Shown here: one piece after another, positions 8,566 to 17,226 of the stretch
Layout: each line of letters begins with the position of its first letter
Position numbering within the stretch: the first letter of the stretch is position 1
Assembly: GCA_047974845.1 (NCBI GenBank)
Contig: JBKECQ010000052.1
Location: forward strand, 62,001 to 126,000
Reading direction: 5' to 3'
DNA from: Aminipila sp047974845
GTDB lineage: Bacteria > Bacillota > Clostridia > Peptostreptococcales > Anaerovoracaceae
DNA: 64,000 nt
Notes under the pieces: model-generated
The model's database searches: none
What the model was told of the DNA's origin: nothing
The model's input: only the letters and a program-made list of their open reading frames with translations
Made by a program: the position numbers and the translations under genes

Positions 8566-10332
8566 ATGAGAACAGGTACAATAAAGAAAGTGGCAGGCCC
8601 TTTGGTAATTGCCAGCGGCATGAGAGATGCAAATATGTTCGACGTGGTTCGTGTTAGTAAGCAACGCTTGATAGGTGAAATAATTGAAATGCATGGCGAC
8701 GAAGCCTCAGTTCAGGTATATGAAGAAACTTCAGGGCTAATGCCCGGAGAGCCGGTAGAGTCAACTGGAGTACCAATGTCAGTTGAACTAGGGCCGGGAC
8801 TTATTGCAAGTATATATGATGGTATTCAAAGACCACTTGACGATATTATGAAGGTGTCAGGAAATCGTTTGGCTCGTGGTGTTGAAGTAGCATCCTTAAA
8901 AAGAGATAAAAAATGGAACTTCGTTCCTGTTGCAAAGACAGGAGATGTTGTTGAAGCCGGTGATGTGCTTGGTACTGTTCAAGAGACCATCGTAGTGGAA
9001 CAAAAGATAATGGTGCCTTTTGGTATAAAAGGAACTATTAAAGAAATAAAAGCTGGAGAATTTACTGTAGAGGAAGTAGTAGCTGTAGTGGCGACCTCTG
9101 AAGGGGACAAAGAACTAACTATGATGCAAAAGTGGCCGGTTCGTAAAGGTCGTCCTTATGTAAAAAAACTCCCACCTCAGATGCCTTTGGTTACCGGTCA
9201 GCGTGTAGTTGACACTTTCTTCCCAATTGCTAAAGGTGGTGTAGCAGCGGTTCCGGGACCATTTGGAAGCGGAAAAACCGTTATTCAGCACCAGCTGGCT
9301 AAATGGGCAGAAGCTGACATTGTAGTTTATATCGGATGTGGTGAACGTGGAAATGAGATGACCGACGTACTAAATGAATTTCCGGAGCTAAAAGACCCTA
9401 AGACAGGTCAATCGCTAATGGAGAGGACAGTACTTATTGCAAATACTTCCGATATGCCGGTAGCGGCCAGAGAAGCTTCTATTTATACAGGTATAACAAT
9501 AGCGGAATATTTCCGTGATATGGGATACTCTGTTGCGCTAATGGCTGACTCAACATCAAGATGGGCAGAAGCACTTAGAGAAATGTCCGGAAGACTTGAA
9601 GAAATGCCGGGTGAAGAAGGTTACCCCGCATACCTAGGTAGCCGTTTGGCACAATTCTATGAACGTGCAGGGCACGTAATTTCATTAGGAAAAGATGCAA
9701 GAGAAGGAGCTTTGTCCGTAATTGGTGCAGTATCGCCTCCGGGTGGAGATATTTCCGAGCCGGTATCACAGGCTACACTTAGAATTGTAAAAGTATTCTG
9801 GGGGCTGGATTCGGCATTGGCATATAAGAGACATTTCCCTGCTATAAACTGGTTAACAAGTTACTCTCTGTATTTAGATGATATGGGTAAATGGTTTGAC
9901 GAAAAGGTGGCCGATGGCTGGATGAAGAACCGTCAAAGCATGATGTCTCTATTGCAAGATGAGGCGGAACTGGAAGAAATCGTAAAGATGGTTGGTATGG
10001 ATGCATTATCAGCTATAGACAGACTAAAAATGGAAGCAGCAAGATCTATTCGTGAAGACTTCTTACATCAGAACTCTTTCCATGACATAGACACATATAC
10101 TTCCTTAAAGAAGCAGTATATGATGATGAATCTTGTTTTAGCATTTTACAATAAATCAACAGAAGCTTTAGAAAAGGGAGCGTCGATGAATGCTCTTATA
10201 AGCATGGAAGCTCGTGAAAAGATAGGGCGTTTTAAATATACAGAAGAAGAAAATCTAGAAAGCCAATATGAAACAGTCCTAAAAGAATTAGATGAGCAGG
10301 TTGCGGACGCATTGAGAAAGGGGGACAACTAA
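8566..10332 (+). CDS. ntpA: V-type ATPase catalytic subunit A
   Basis: Catalytic ATPase subunit of V1, 588 residues. Domains in order: N-terminal beta barrel, the A-subunit-specific insert (about 110-200), nucleotide-binding core with P-loop GPFGSGKT at 231-238 (Lys237), GCGERGNEM with the catalytic Glu, the segment MADSTSRWAEALREMSGRL, and a C-terminal helical domain. TAGGTGA precedes the ATG. It is followed one base later by ntpB. Confidence 0.98.
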   Translation: MRTGTIKKVAGPLVIASGMRDANMFDVVRVSKQRLIGEIIEMHGDEASVQVYEETSGLMPGEPVESTGVPMSVELGPGLIASIYDGIQRPLDDIMKVSGNRLARGVEVASLKRDKKWNFVPVAKTGDVVEAGDVLGTVQETIVVEQKIMVPFGIKGTIKEIKAGEFTVEEVVAVVATSEGDKELTMMQKWPVRKGRPYVKKLPPQMPLVTGQRVVDTFFPIAKGGVAAVPGPFGSGKTVIQHQLAKWAEADIVVYIGCGERGNEMTDVLNEFPELKDPKTGQSLMERTVLIANTSDMPVAAREASIYTGITIAEYFRDMGYSVALMADSTSRWAEALREMSGRLEEMPGEEGYPAYLGSRLAQFYERAGHVISLGKDAREGALSVIGAVSPPGGDISEPVSQATLRIVKVFWGLDSALAYKRHFPAINWLTSYSLYLDDMGKWFDEKVADGWMKNRQSMMSLLQDEAELEEIVKMVGMDALSAIDRLKMEAARSIREDFLHQNSFHDIDTYTSLKKQYMMMNLVLAFYNKSTEALEKGASMNALISMEAREKIGRFKYTEEENLESQYETVLKELDEQVADALRKGDN

Positions 10333-10333
10333 T

Positions 10334-11710
10334 ATGCCAAAGGAGTATAGAACAATACAAGAAGTTGCAGGCCCTTTAATGCTTGTGCGAGGCGTAGAAA
10401 ACGTTGCCTTTGATGAACTAGGAGAAATTGAACTTGCCAGTGGTGAAACCCGCCGTTGTAAGGTTCTTGAAATTAACGGCAGTGATGCTTTAGTACAATT
10501 GTTTGAAAGCTCAACGGGTATTAACTTGTCAAACAGTAAGGTTCGTTTTCTTGGAAGAAGTATGGAGCTAGGTGTATCCGGGGATATGCTTGGTCGTGTA
10601 TTTGACGGACTGGGTAGACCTATAGACGGAGGCCCGGATATACTTCCAGAGGAAAGAAGAGATATAAATGGACTTCCGATGAATCCGGCGGCTAGAAGCT
10701 ACCCTGAAGAATTTATTCAAACAGGGGTATCTGCAATAGACGGACTGAACACTTTAGTTAGAGGTCAGAAGCTACCTATCTTCTCTGCATCAGGGTTGCC
10801 TCATGCTCAGTTAGCTGCTCAGATTGCAAGACAAGCAAAGGTAAGAGGCACTGATGAAAATTTCGCCGTAGTATTTGCGGCAATGGGTATCACCTTTGAA
10901 GAATCCAACTACTTTGTTGAATCTTTTAAGGAGACAGGTGCTATAGACAGAACAGTACTTTTTGTTAACTTGGCAAACGATCCGGCGATTGAACGTATTG
11001 CAACGCCTCGTATGGCACTTACAGCGGCTGAATATTTAGCTTTTGAAAAGAATATGCACGTACTGGTTATTTTAACAGACATTACGAACTATGCAGATGC
11101 ACTGCGTGAAGTTTCTGCGGCAAGAAAAGAAGTACCGGGTCGTCGTGGATATCCGGGATATATGTATACTGACCTTGCAACACTATATGAGAGAGCGGGA
11201 AGACAGGCAGGTAAGAGTGGTAGTATTACTATGATTCCTATCTTAACCATGCCGGAAGATGACAAAACTCATCCTATTCCTGACTTGACAGGGTATATTA
11301 CAGAAGGTCAGATTATTCTGAGCCGTGAACTTTACAGAAAAGGACTTCAGCCACCAATTGATGTATTACCTTCACTTTCCCGTCTGAAAGACAAGGGTAT
11401 TGGCGACGGAAAAACTAGAGCAGACCATTCAAATACAATGAACCAATTATTTGCGGCCTATGCTCGAGGTAAAGATGCAAAAGAATTAATGGTTATCTTA
11501 GGTGAAGCCGCATTGACGGAGATTGACCTTCTTTACGCAAAATTTGCGGATGCTTTTGAGAGACAGTACGTATCTCAGGGTTATTTGACTGACCGTTCCA
11601 TAGAAGAGACTCTTAACCTAGGTTGGGAACTATTGTCGTTATTGCCACGAAGCGAATTAAAACGTATTGATGATAAATATCTTGATATGTACTATATTAA
11701 TAATAAATAG
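10334..11710 (+). CDS. ntpB: V-type ATPase regulatory subunit B
   Basis: Non-catalytic nucleotide-site subunit that alternates with NtpA in the V1 hexamer, 458 residues. The position of a P-loop reads SASGLPHAQLAAQIARQA, the degenerate form typical of B subunits, so it is not itself a catalytic ATPase. The segment REVSAARKEVPGRRGYPGYM includes the Arg finger region. AAGGGGGA inside the end of ntpA serves as ribosome site. Confidence 0.97.
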   Translation: MPKEYRTIQEVAGPLMLVRGVENVAFDELGEIELASGETRRCKVLEINGSDALVQLFESSTGINLSNSKVRFLGRSMELGVSGDMLGRVFDGLGRPIDGGPDILPEERRDINGLPMNPAARSYPEEFIQTGVSAIDGLNTLVRGQKLPIFSASGLPHAQLAAQIARQAKVRGTDENFAVVFAAMGITFEESNYFVESFKETGAIDRTVLFVNLANDPAIERIATPRMALTAAEYLAFEKNMHVLVILTDITNYADALREVSAARKEVPGRRGYPGYMYTDLATLYERAGRQAGKSGSITMIPILTMPEDDKTHPIPDLTGYITEGQIILSRELYRKGLQPPIDVLPSLSRLKDKGIGDGKTRADHSNTMNQLFAAYARGKDAKELMVILGEAALTEIDLLYAKFADAFERQYVSQGYLTDRSIEETLNLGWELLSLLPRSELKRIDDKYLDMYYINNK

Positions 11711-11760
11711 CGTGTAGCTTACATGATATAGTAGATGCAGGATGAGCAGGAGGTGAAACG

Positions 11761-12411
11761 ATGGCATCTTCGCAGATAACTCCAACTCGTATGGAGCTGA
11801 CAAGACTGAAAAAGAAATTGACCACTGCAATTCGTGGTCACAAGCTTCTAAAGGATAAAAGAGACGAACTGATGCGACAGTTTTTGGATATGGTCAGAGA
11901 AAACATGACCTTACGCCAGAAGGTTGAGGCAGGTATCAATTCTGCAAATAAGAACTTTGTTATAGCAAAGGCCGGTATGGATGAGGCATCGCTTTCTACA
12001 GCGCTAATGGCACCGAAACAAGCGGTAAGCCTGGAGGTTGAGAAAAAGAATGTAATGAGCGTTGACATACCTGTTTATAAGACTAGTACTAGGACGGCAG
12101 ACGTAAATGACATATATTCATATGGCTTTGCGTTTACGTCAAGTGACCTTGATGGTGCTGTAAAATCTTTAGCAGATATTTTTCCTGATATGTTAATGTT
12201 GGCAGAAAAGGAAAAGGCTTGCCAATTAATAGCATCGGAGATTGAAAAAACAAGAAGACGTGTAAATGCACTTGAGCATGTTATCATACCTGAAACCAGA
12301 AAAAATATAAAATATATTACTATGAAGCTGGATGAAAATGAAAGAAGTTCACAGGTTAGACTGATGAAAGTCAAGGATATGATGTTAAAACAAGCACATG
12401 GGTATGAATAG
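11761..12411 (+). CDS. ntpD: V-type ATPase subunit D (central axle)
   Basis: Central rotor shaft of V1, 216 residues, the functional counterpart of F1 gamma. Long N- and C-terminal helices form an antiparallel coiled coil; the opening TPTRMELTRLKKKLTTAIRG and the later RRVNALEHVIIPETRKNIKY are family signatures. AGCAGGAGGTG precedes the ATG. Last gene of the V-type operon, followed by a strong terminator. Confidence 0.96.
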   Translation: MASSQITPTRMELTRLKKKLTTAIRGHKLLKDKRDELMRQFLDMVRENMTLRQKVEAGINSANKNFVIAKAGMDEASLSTALMAPKQAVSLEVEKKNVMSVDIPVYKTSTRTADVNDIYSYGFAFTSSDLDGAVKSLADIFPDMLMLAEKEKACQLIASEIEKTRRRVNALEHVIIPETRKNIKYITMKLDENERSSQVRLMKVKDMMLKQAHGYE

Positions 12412-12432
12412 TAGTTTGTTAATGAAATAAGT

Positions 12433-12462
12433 AAAAACGGCAGCCCTTGGGTTGCCGTTTTT
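12433..12462 (+). terminator. Terminator after the V-type ATPase operon
   Basis: AAAAACGGCAGCCC pairs with GGGTTGCCGTTTTT around a TTG loop (one G-T pair), with the T-run as the tail. Confidence 0.85.
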
Positions 12463-12502
12463 AATGTGTAGATATTATGAAATTATGACTATTTTTAAGA
12501 AT

Positions 12503-12721
12503 TTACTTGTTTTTTGACTTAAAATCCTTTTGAAGCTTTATAAGCAAATTTAAACAAACTCCCAAAATAGTACTGTGAAGTATAAGGGGTAATGAATTGT
12601 GGAGGAATGTTGAATCTTTAAAATATCCCAAAATACTTCCCAAAACCCCTAGTAGTGAGAAAAAAGCTATGGTAGAGATTGCTCCTCGGAGCTCATTGAT
12701 TAGTTTCTTCAATTTAAACAC
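12503..12721 (-). CDS. Small putative membrane protein
   Basis: 72 residues from a GTG start, with two hydrophobic stretches (AISTIAFFSLLGVLGSILGY and SLPLILHSTILGVCLNLLI) and a lysine-rich tail (QKDFKSKNK). I do not recognise a family. No clear ribosome site precedes the GTG. Immediately upstream on the same strand is protein-like sequence interrupted by stops and a probable frameshift, so this may be the remnant of a decaying locus rather than a working gene. Confidence 0.3.
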   Translation of the reverse strand: MFKLKKLINELRGAISTIAFFSLLGVLGSILGYFKDSTFLHNSLPLILHSTILGVCLNLLIKLQKDFKSKNK

Positions 12722-12910
12722 CTATTTTATGATTGAAATAACAAGTTTTCCTTCGTTGGTAATTTTGGGTGTGATTTCAGAAATAATATCATTACCAATA
12801 TCATAAGTATGGGTTAGAGTACTATCCTTATTTTGCTTTATTTTTTTAAATATTCAAATTTAATATTATGGTTGTTCATAAATAAAACATCATCACCCGC
12901 CCATATTATA
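12722..12910 (-). pseudogene. Possible degraded minus-strand gene
   Basis: Read on the minus strand, one frame gives QFIIWAGDDVLFMNNHNIKF and then EYLKK before a stop at a run of seven A's. Shifting one frame gives HTYDIGNDIISEITPKITNE then GKLVISIIK and a stop. Both stretches look like real protein rather than random translation, and joining them at the A-run gives one continuous fragment. No start with a ribosome site is seen. Confidence 0.25.
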
Positions 12911-13139
12911 AATTGGATTTGAGCTTATTCTATCGTTATTATTTTTTACTATACACCCATATTATAAATCTTACTATTATTTTTTAAAAAATAATTAAAT
13001 CAAAAATCTTTTGTAAAATATTATGATAAAAGAACGTTAAAATAAACCCTACATTATAACACCAGACTTTTATTTCATGATATAATGCCTGCAAATACAA
13101 AGATTTCATGAGTATTATGTAGGCGGAGGTGGTTAATCT
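12911..13139 (+). promoter_or_regulatory. AT-rich gap upstream of the double-MerR gene
   Basis: Very AT-rich, without a gene. CCCATATTATAAAT occurs at about 12899 and again at about 12955. A TATAAT (13081-13086) stands about 55 bases before the merR ATG, with no good -35 at normal distance, as is common for MerR-activated promoters; activation by its own product is an inference. Confidence 0.35.
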
Positions 13140-13886
13140 ATGAATACTTACAAAACCGCTGAAATTGCAGCGTTAATAGGAATACATTCTAACACAGTAC
13201 GCCTATATGAAGAATTGGAACTGATTCCTAAGGCAGAAAGACAGTCTAACGGTTATCGCATTTTTACGGATTATCACATTGAACAATTTAAGCTTGCTCG
13301 TCTTGCTTTTCAAATTGAAGTACTGCAAAATGGTTTGCGAAAGAAAATAATACAAATGGTGAAAGTATCCGCAACAGGTGATTTTGATTTGGCTATTAAA
13401 CTGACAGAAGAATATTTGTCACAAATAAAGAGGGAGCGTGCCAATGCAGAAGAAGCTACTGAAATTGTAAAGCAAACTTTAACAGGCAATGCAGATTGTA
13501 ACGATTCTCATTTTTTTAAAAGAAAGGAAGTCTCGGAATACTTAAATATTTCTATGGACACTTTGCGAAATTGGGAAATGAATGGCTTACTAACAGTAAA
13601 ACGAAAACAAAATGGATATAGGATATATACGGATAAGGACATAAGACGATTGAAGGTTATTCGTTCTTTGCGTGTGGCAAACTATTCTTTGGAATCCATT
13701 CTTCATATGCTTTCTAAGCTTTCTAAAAATCCGGATACAGATATATTGGAAGCTTTGGATACTCCGGAAGTGGATGCAAGTATTATTTCTGTCTGTGATA
13801 AACTGATTACCTCCTTAAATGCCGCAGAAAAAAATGCACAACAAATGATTTGCAAGTTGCAAGAAATGAAAATAAAATTTAAATAA
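13140..13886 (+). CDS. MerR-family regulator with two DNA-binding domains
   Basis: 248-residue transcription regulator carrying two MerR-type winged-helix domains in one chain: the first at about residues 4-72 (AEIAALIGIHSNTVRLYEEL then SNGYRIFTDYHIEQ) and the second at about 128-195 (SEYLNISMDTLRNWEMNGLL then QNGYRIYTDKDIRRLKVIR). A helical linker joins them and a short helical tail follows. Most MerR proteins have one such domain and dimerise. GGAGGTGG precedes the ATG. It lies directly upstream of an ABC exporter, its probable target, across a terminator-like hairpin. Confidence 0.85.
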   Translation: MNTYKTAEIAALIGIHSNTVRLYEELELIPKAERQSNGYRIFTDYHIEQFKLARLAFQIEVLQNGLRKKIIQMVKVSATGDFDLAIKLTEEYLSQIKRERANAEEATEIVKQTLTGNADCNDSHFFKRKEVSEYLNISMDTLRNWEMNGLLTVKRKQNGYRIYTDKDIRRLKVIRSLRVANYSLESILHMLSKLSKNPDTDILEALDTPEVDASIISVCDKLITSLNAAEKNAQQMICKLQEMKIKFK

Positions 13887-13897
13887 ACTCTCCACTT

Positions 13898-13932
13898 TAC
13901 CACCAATGTTTTCGTTGGTGGTATTCTTTTTT
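13898..13932 (+). terminator. Terminator between merR and the ABC exporter
   Basis: TACCACCAA pairs with TTGGTGGTA (13915-13923), followed by TTCTTTTTT. It could end the merR transcript or act as an attenuator, since the ABC genes follow within 25 bases without an obvious promoter of their own. Confidence 0.75.
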
Positions 13933-13954
13933 GAAAAGAACAGGAGGTAATGAT

Positions 13955-14689
13955 ATGCAAGAAGTAATCAGAGTAGAACAACTTACAAAATACTATGGTA
14001 AGTTGCTTGCAGTAGACAACATTAATTTATCAGTTAAAAAAGGTGAGGCCTTTGGATTGCTAGGAGCTAACGGTGCAGGAAAAAGCACCATAATTGAATG
14101 TATTTTAGGAACAAAAAAGGCAGATAAAGGACAAATATCTGTTTTAGGAATGAATCCGCTGACCCACCGCAAAAAACTGTTTGAAAGAGTTGGTGTACAG
14201 TTCCAAGAGGCAAACTATCAAGAGCAAATTACAGTAGAAGAACTTTGCAGATTAACGGCTTCATTATATGATGAAGCCGACGAACCAATTGATTTACTAA
14301 AAATGTTTGATATTGATCAAAAGAAAAAAAGCTTTGTCAAAGATTTGTCCGGAGGACAAAGGCAACGCCTTTTTATTGTCCTCGCTCTCATTCCCAAGCC
14401 GGAGGTTGTGTTTTTAGATGAGTTGACCACGGGTCTTGATGCAAAAGCACGTCGTGAAGTGTGGAAAACTCTTTTAACCCTCAAAGAAAGGGGCGTAACG
14501 ATTTTCTTGACTTCACATTTTATGGACGAAATAGAAGCTTTATGCGACCATATTTGCATTTTAAAACAGGGGAAGATTGTGTTTTATGGGAACATCTCAG
14601 AAGCCATCAAAAATAGCCCCTATGATAAATTTGAGGACACATACCTTTGGTACACAGACAAGGAGGTGCAAGCCAATGAAAACATTTAG
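13955..14689 (+). CDS. ABC transporter ATP-binding protein (drug/bacteriocin export type)
   Basis: 244-residue ATPase of an ABC-2 exporter. Walker A GANGAGKS (Lys43), signature LSGGQRQR, Walker B VVFLDELTTGLD, and switch His in TSHFMDEIEALCD. The ATG at 13955 is chosen because AGGAGGTAATGAT precedes it. It overlaps the permease gene by 14 bases. Paired with a MerR-type regulator, it resembles self-regulated multidrug or antibiotic export loci; the substrate cannot be deduced. Confidence 0.93.
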   Translation: MQEVIRVEQLTKYYGKLLAVDNINLSVKKGEAFGLLGANGAGKSTIIECILGTKKADKGQISVLGMNPLTHRKKLFERVGVQFQEANYQEQITVEELCRLTASLYDEADEPIDLLKMFDIDQKKKSFVKDLSGGQRQRLFIVLALIPKPEVVFLDELTTGLDAKARREVWKTLLTLKERGVTIFLTSHFMDEIEALCDHICILKQGKIVFYGNISEAIKNSPYDKFEDTYLWYTDKEVQANENI

Positions 14690-15419
14690 AACAATGCTGA
14701 AAACGGAATTAAAGCTGTCGTTGCGAGGGATGGATATGTTTATATTCGCAATTTGCGCGCCCTTAGTGGTACTGATTATCCTAGGAATAATATACGTGGA
14801 TAAGCCTGCCTTTGATGGAGCTAAGTACACCTTTTTAGAACAGTCTTTTAGTGCCATTGCCACTATTTCCATTTGTGCAGGAGGTGTCATGGGGTTGCCG
14901 CTTGTGCTTTCTGATTATCGTAGCAAACATATTTTAAAACGTTATAAGGTAACACCAATTAGCCCAGCTATGATTTTGTTTGTACAAGTAACAATTTACA
15001 CATTATATGCCATTGCTTCCTTGGTTTTGCTCTATTTTACCGCAGTGCTTTTCTTTGGATATGAGTTTCATGGGTCCTTTGTAACATTTTTGGGGGGCTA
15101 CATTTTGGTTATTGTGTCCATGTTCAGCATAGGCGTCATGGTGGGAGGTATTGCCCCAAATACAAAAATTGCAGGAGTAATTGCAAGTGTTTTGTATTTC
15201 CCAATGCTGATTTTTTCAGGAGCAACACTTCCTTATGAGGTTATGCCTCATACACTGCAAAAAGTAGCCAATGTCCTACCTTTGACTCAAGGGATTAAAC
15301 TGCTTAAAAGCTCATCGTTAGGATTGCAAGGTGAAGGGGAAATGGTATCTATGATTATCATGCTTGTTATAGCTATCATTTGCACAGGAGTTTCTTTGAA
15401 ATATTTTAAGTGGGAATAA
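14676..15419 (+). CDS. ABC-2 type permease
   Basis: 247-residue membrane partner of the preceding ATPase, with about six membrane segments. The segment SDYRSKHILKRYKVTPISPA matches the conserved cytoplasmic loop of ABC-2 permeases, and GATLPYEVMPHTLQKVANVL precedes the last membrane helix. The ATG at 14676 is chosen because AAGGAGGTGC precedes it; earlier in-frame ATGs lie inside the ATPase gene with no ribosome site. Last gene of the small operon. Confidence 0.9.
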   Translation: MKTFRTMLKTELKLSLRGMDMFIFAICAPLVVLIILGIIYVDKPAFDGAKYTFLEQSFSAIATISICAGGVMGLPLVLSDYRSKHILKRYKVTPISPAMILFVQVTIYTLYAIASLVLLYFTAVLFFGYEFHGSFVTFLGGYILVIVSMFSIGVMVGGIAPNTKIAGVIASVLYFPMLIFSGATLPYEVMPHTLQKVANVLPLTQGIKLLKSSSLGLQGEGEMVSMIIMLVIAIICTGVSLKYFKWE

Positions 15420-15687
15420 GAAAAAGCCCAAACGAAATTTCTCTTTTGTTTATCCCTCGTGATACGCATTTGCCTTTATATGTAAATTTAAGTTATTGGT
15501 ATAAATTTCTATAAAAAGCATTAAAACATACTTAATTGAATGAATTTGCTAAAACACATTGTATTCCATGAATAATAAGAGTGTTAGGAGAAAAAATACT
15601 AATATTATAAACGAATATTGTTTAAATAATTTGCTGAAAATTAACTAATTTGCTGTACAATAAAATACAAAAATATAAAAAATACTA
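15420..15687. other. Non-coding gap after the ABC exporter
   Basis: About 270 AT-rich bases. A weak imperfect stem (CCCAAACGAAA with TTTTGTTTATCCC, about 15427-15460) could end the ABC transcript. No gene or further structure recognised before the citrate synthase promoter. Confidence 0.3.
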
Positions 15688-15716
15688 TTGAAAATATTTA
15701 AGAAACATAGTATAAT
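15688..15716 (+). promoter_or_regulatory. Promoter of the citrate synthase gene
   Basis: TTGAAA (15688-15693), 17-base spacer, TATAAT (15711-15716), a near-consensus housekeeping promoter. Transcription would begin near 15723, giving a ~70-base leader to the ATG at 15794. Confidence 0.75.
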
Positions 15717-15793
15717 GAGTGACATTAACGATATGGTTGGGTAAAGAAATAAAGCAAATAATATTAAGTTGCGGATGTAGTAGGGGGGATATT

Positions 15794-17176
15794 ATGAATT
15801 GGGAACGACTTGATGACAAATACTCTGTGATAACGCCAGAGATAGAACAACTTACAAAAAAATGTATTAATAACGGAACAATTGATAGTGAATTGTTTAG
15901 AAAATATGAAGTAAATAGAGGTCTTAGAGACTTAAATGGTAACGGTGTTTTGACAGGATTAACTGAAGTTTCTGGGATCTATTCATTTGACTTTGATGAA
16001 AAAACGGGAGAAAAAATTCCTTGTCAAGGTCGCCTTTACTATAGAGGGGTAAACATCAATGATATTGTAAGAGGCTTTGTAAATGAGAAAAGGTTTGGAT
16101 TTGAAGAAGTCACATATTTACTTTTATTTGGTCAATTACCTACAGTCCAAGAATTGGAAGATTTTAAAATGCTATTGGCGGGATATAGAACTTTGCCCCC
16201 AAGCTTTGTAAGGGATATTATTATGAAAGCCCCAAGCACAGATATGATGAACAGTTTGGCAAGAGGTGTTTTAACATTGCATTCATATGACAAGAATGCA
16301 AATGATACTTCTGTTACAAATGTGCTTAGACAATGCTTGCTTTTAATAGCTGTTTTCCCATTGCTATCGGTGTATGGCTACCAAGCATCAAGGCATTATC
16401 ATTATAATGACAGTTTGCATATACACATACCTAAACAGGAACTTTCAACAGCTGAAAATATTTTGCATATGCTCAGAGCGGATAGTAAGTATTCGGCATT
16501 AGAAGCAAGGCTGTTAGATTTAGCCTTAGTTTTACATGCAGAGCACGGAGGTGGTAATAATTCTACCTTTGCAACTCGAGTAGTATCTTCGTCGGGAACA
16601 GATACCTATTCTGCCATAGCGGCGGCTTTGGGATCTCTAAAGGGTCCAAAGCATGGAGGAGCAAACATTAAGGTTGTTCATATGTTTGATGAGATGAAGA
16701 GCGTTATAGATGATTGGGAAGACGATAAACAAATTGAGGAATATTTAGTAAAACTGCTGAGAGGTGAAGCTTTTGATAAATCGGGGTTAATATACGGAAT
16801 GGGACATGCGGTATACTCTTTATCAGATCCTAGAGCAGAAATTTTTAAAAACTTTGTTGAAAGGTTAGCAAAGGAAAAGGGAAGAGAAAAGGAATATGCG
16901 CTTTATGCCGCGGTTGAGAGAATAGCTCCGTATGTAATTGGAGAGGAAAGGAAGATTTACAAGGGTGTAAGTGCAAATATTGACTTTTATAGCGGTTTTG
17001 TATACAGTATGTTGGATTTACCGGTTGACCTATATACTCCTATCTTTGCAATTGCAAGAATGTCTGGATGGAGTGCTCACAGGATTGAGGAACTGGTAAA
17101 TGCCGGGAAAATTATCAGACCTGCATACAGGGACGTAGCTGTGATAGGTGAATATTTGCCTCTAAATAAAAGATAA
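15794..17176 (+). CDS. gltA: Citrate synthase (long clostridial form)
   Basis: 460-residue enzyme condensing acetyl-CoA and oxaloacetate to citrate. Catalytic elements are visible: LHAEHGGGNNSTF (His), GPKHGGAN, GMGHAVYSLSDPR (substrate His), and VSANIDFYSG with the catalytic Asp. A 2-methylcitrate synthase activity cannot be excluded by eye. The ATG at 15794 is preferred because GGGGGG precedes it and an upstream in-frame start would begin at the transcription start. It stands alone: no aconitase or isocitrate dehydrogenase is adjacent, so it may serve glutamate synthesis. Confidence 0.93.
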   Translation: MNWERLDDKYSVITPEIEQLTKKCINNGTIDSELFRKYEVNRGLRDLNGNGVLTGLTEVSGIYSFDFDEKTGEKIPCQGRLYYRGVNINDIVRGFVNEKRFGFEEVTYLLLFGQLPTVQELEDFKMLLAGYRTLPPSFVRDIIMKAPSTDMMNSLARGVLTLHSYDKNANDTSVTNVLRQCLLLIAVFPLLSVYGYQASRHYHYNDSLHIHIPKQELSTAENILHMLRADSKYSALEARLLDLALVLHAEHGGGNNSTFATRVVSSSGTDTYSAIAAALGSLKGPKHGGANIKVVHMFDEMKSVIDDWEDDKQIEEYLVKLLRGEAFDKSGLIYGMGHAVYSLSDPRAEIFKNFVERLAKEKGREKEYALYAAVERIAPYVIGEERKIYKGVSANIDFYSGFVYSMLDLPVDLYTPIFAIARMSGWSAHRIEELVNAGKIIRPAYRDVAVIGEYLPLNKR

Positions 17177-17187
17177 TAAAATTTGAT

Positions 17188-17226
17188 AAAAAAACCTTGT
17201 TGAAAAAATCAACAAGGTTTTTCTTT
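17188..17226. terminator. Bidirectional terminator between citrate synthase and feoB
   Basis: AAAACCTTGTTGA and TCAACAAGGTTTT flank a short A-rich loop; T-runs on both strands let it serve the converging genes on either side. Confidence 0.85.

Noticed and set aside
12597..12806. Plus-strand open frame of 69 codons
   Set aside because: Overlaps the minus-strand small membrane protein and the degraded locus; no ribosome site and no recognisable composition.
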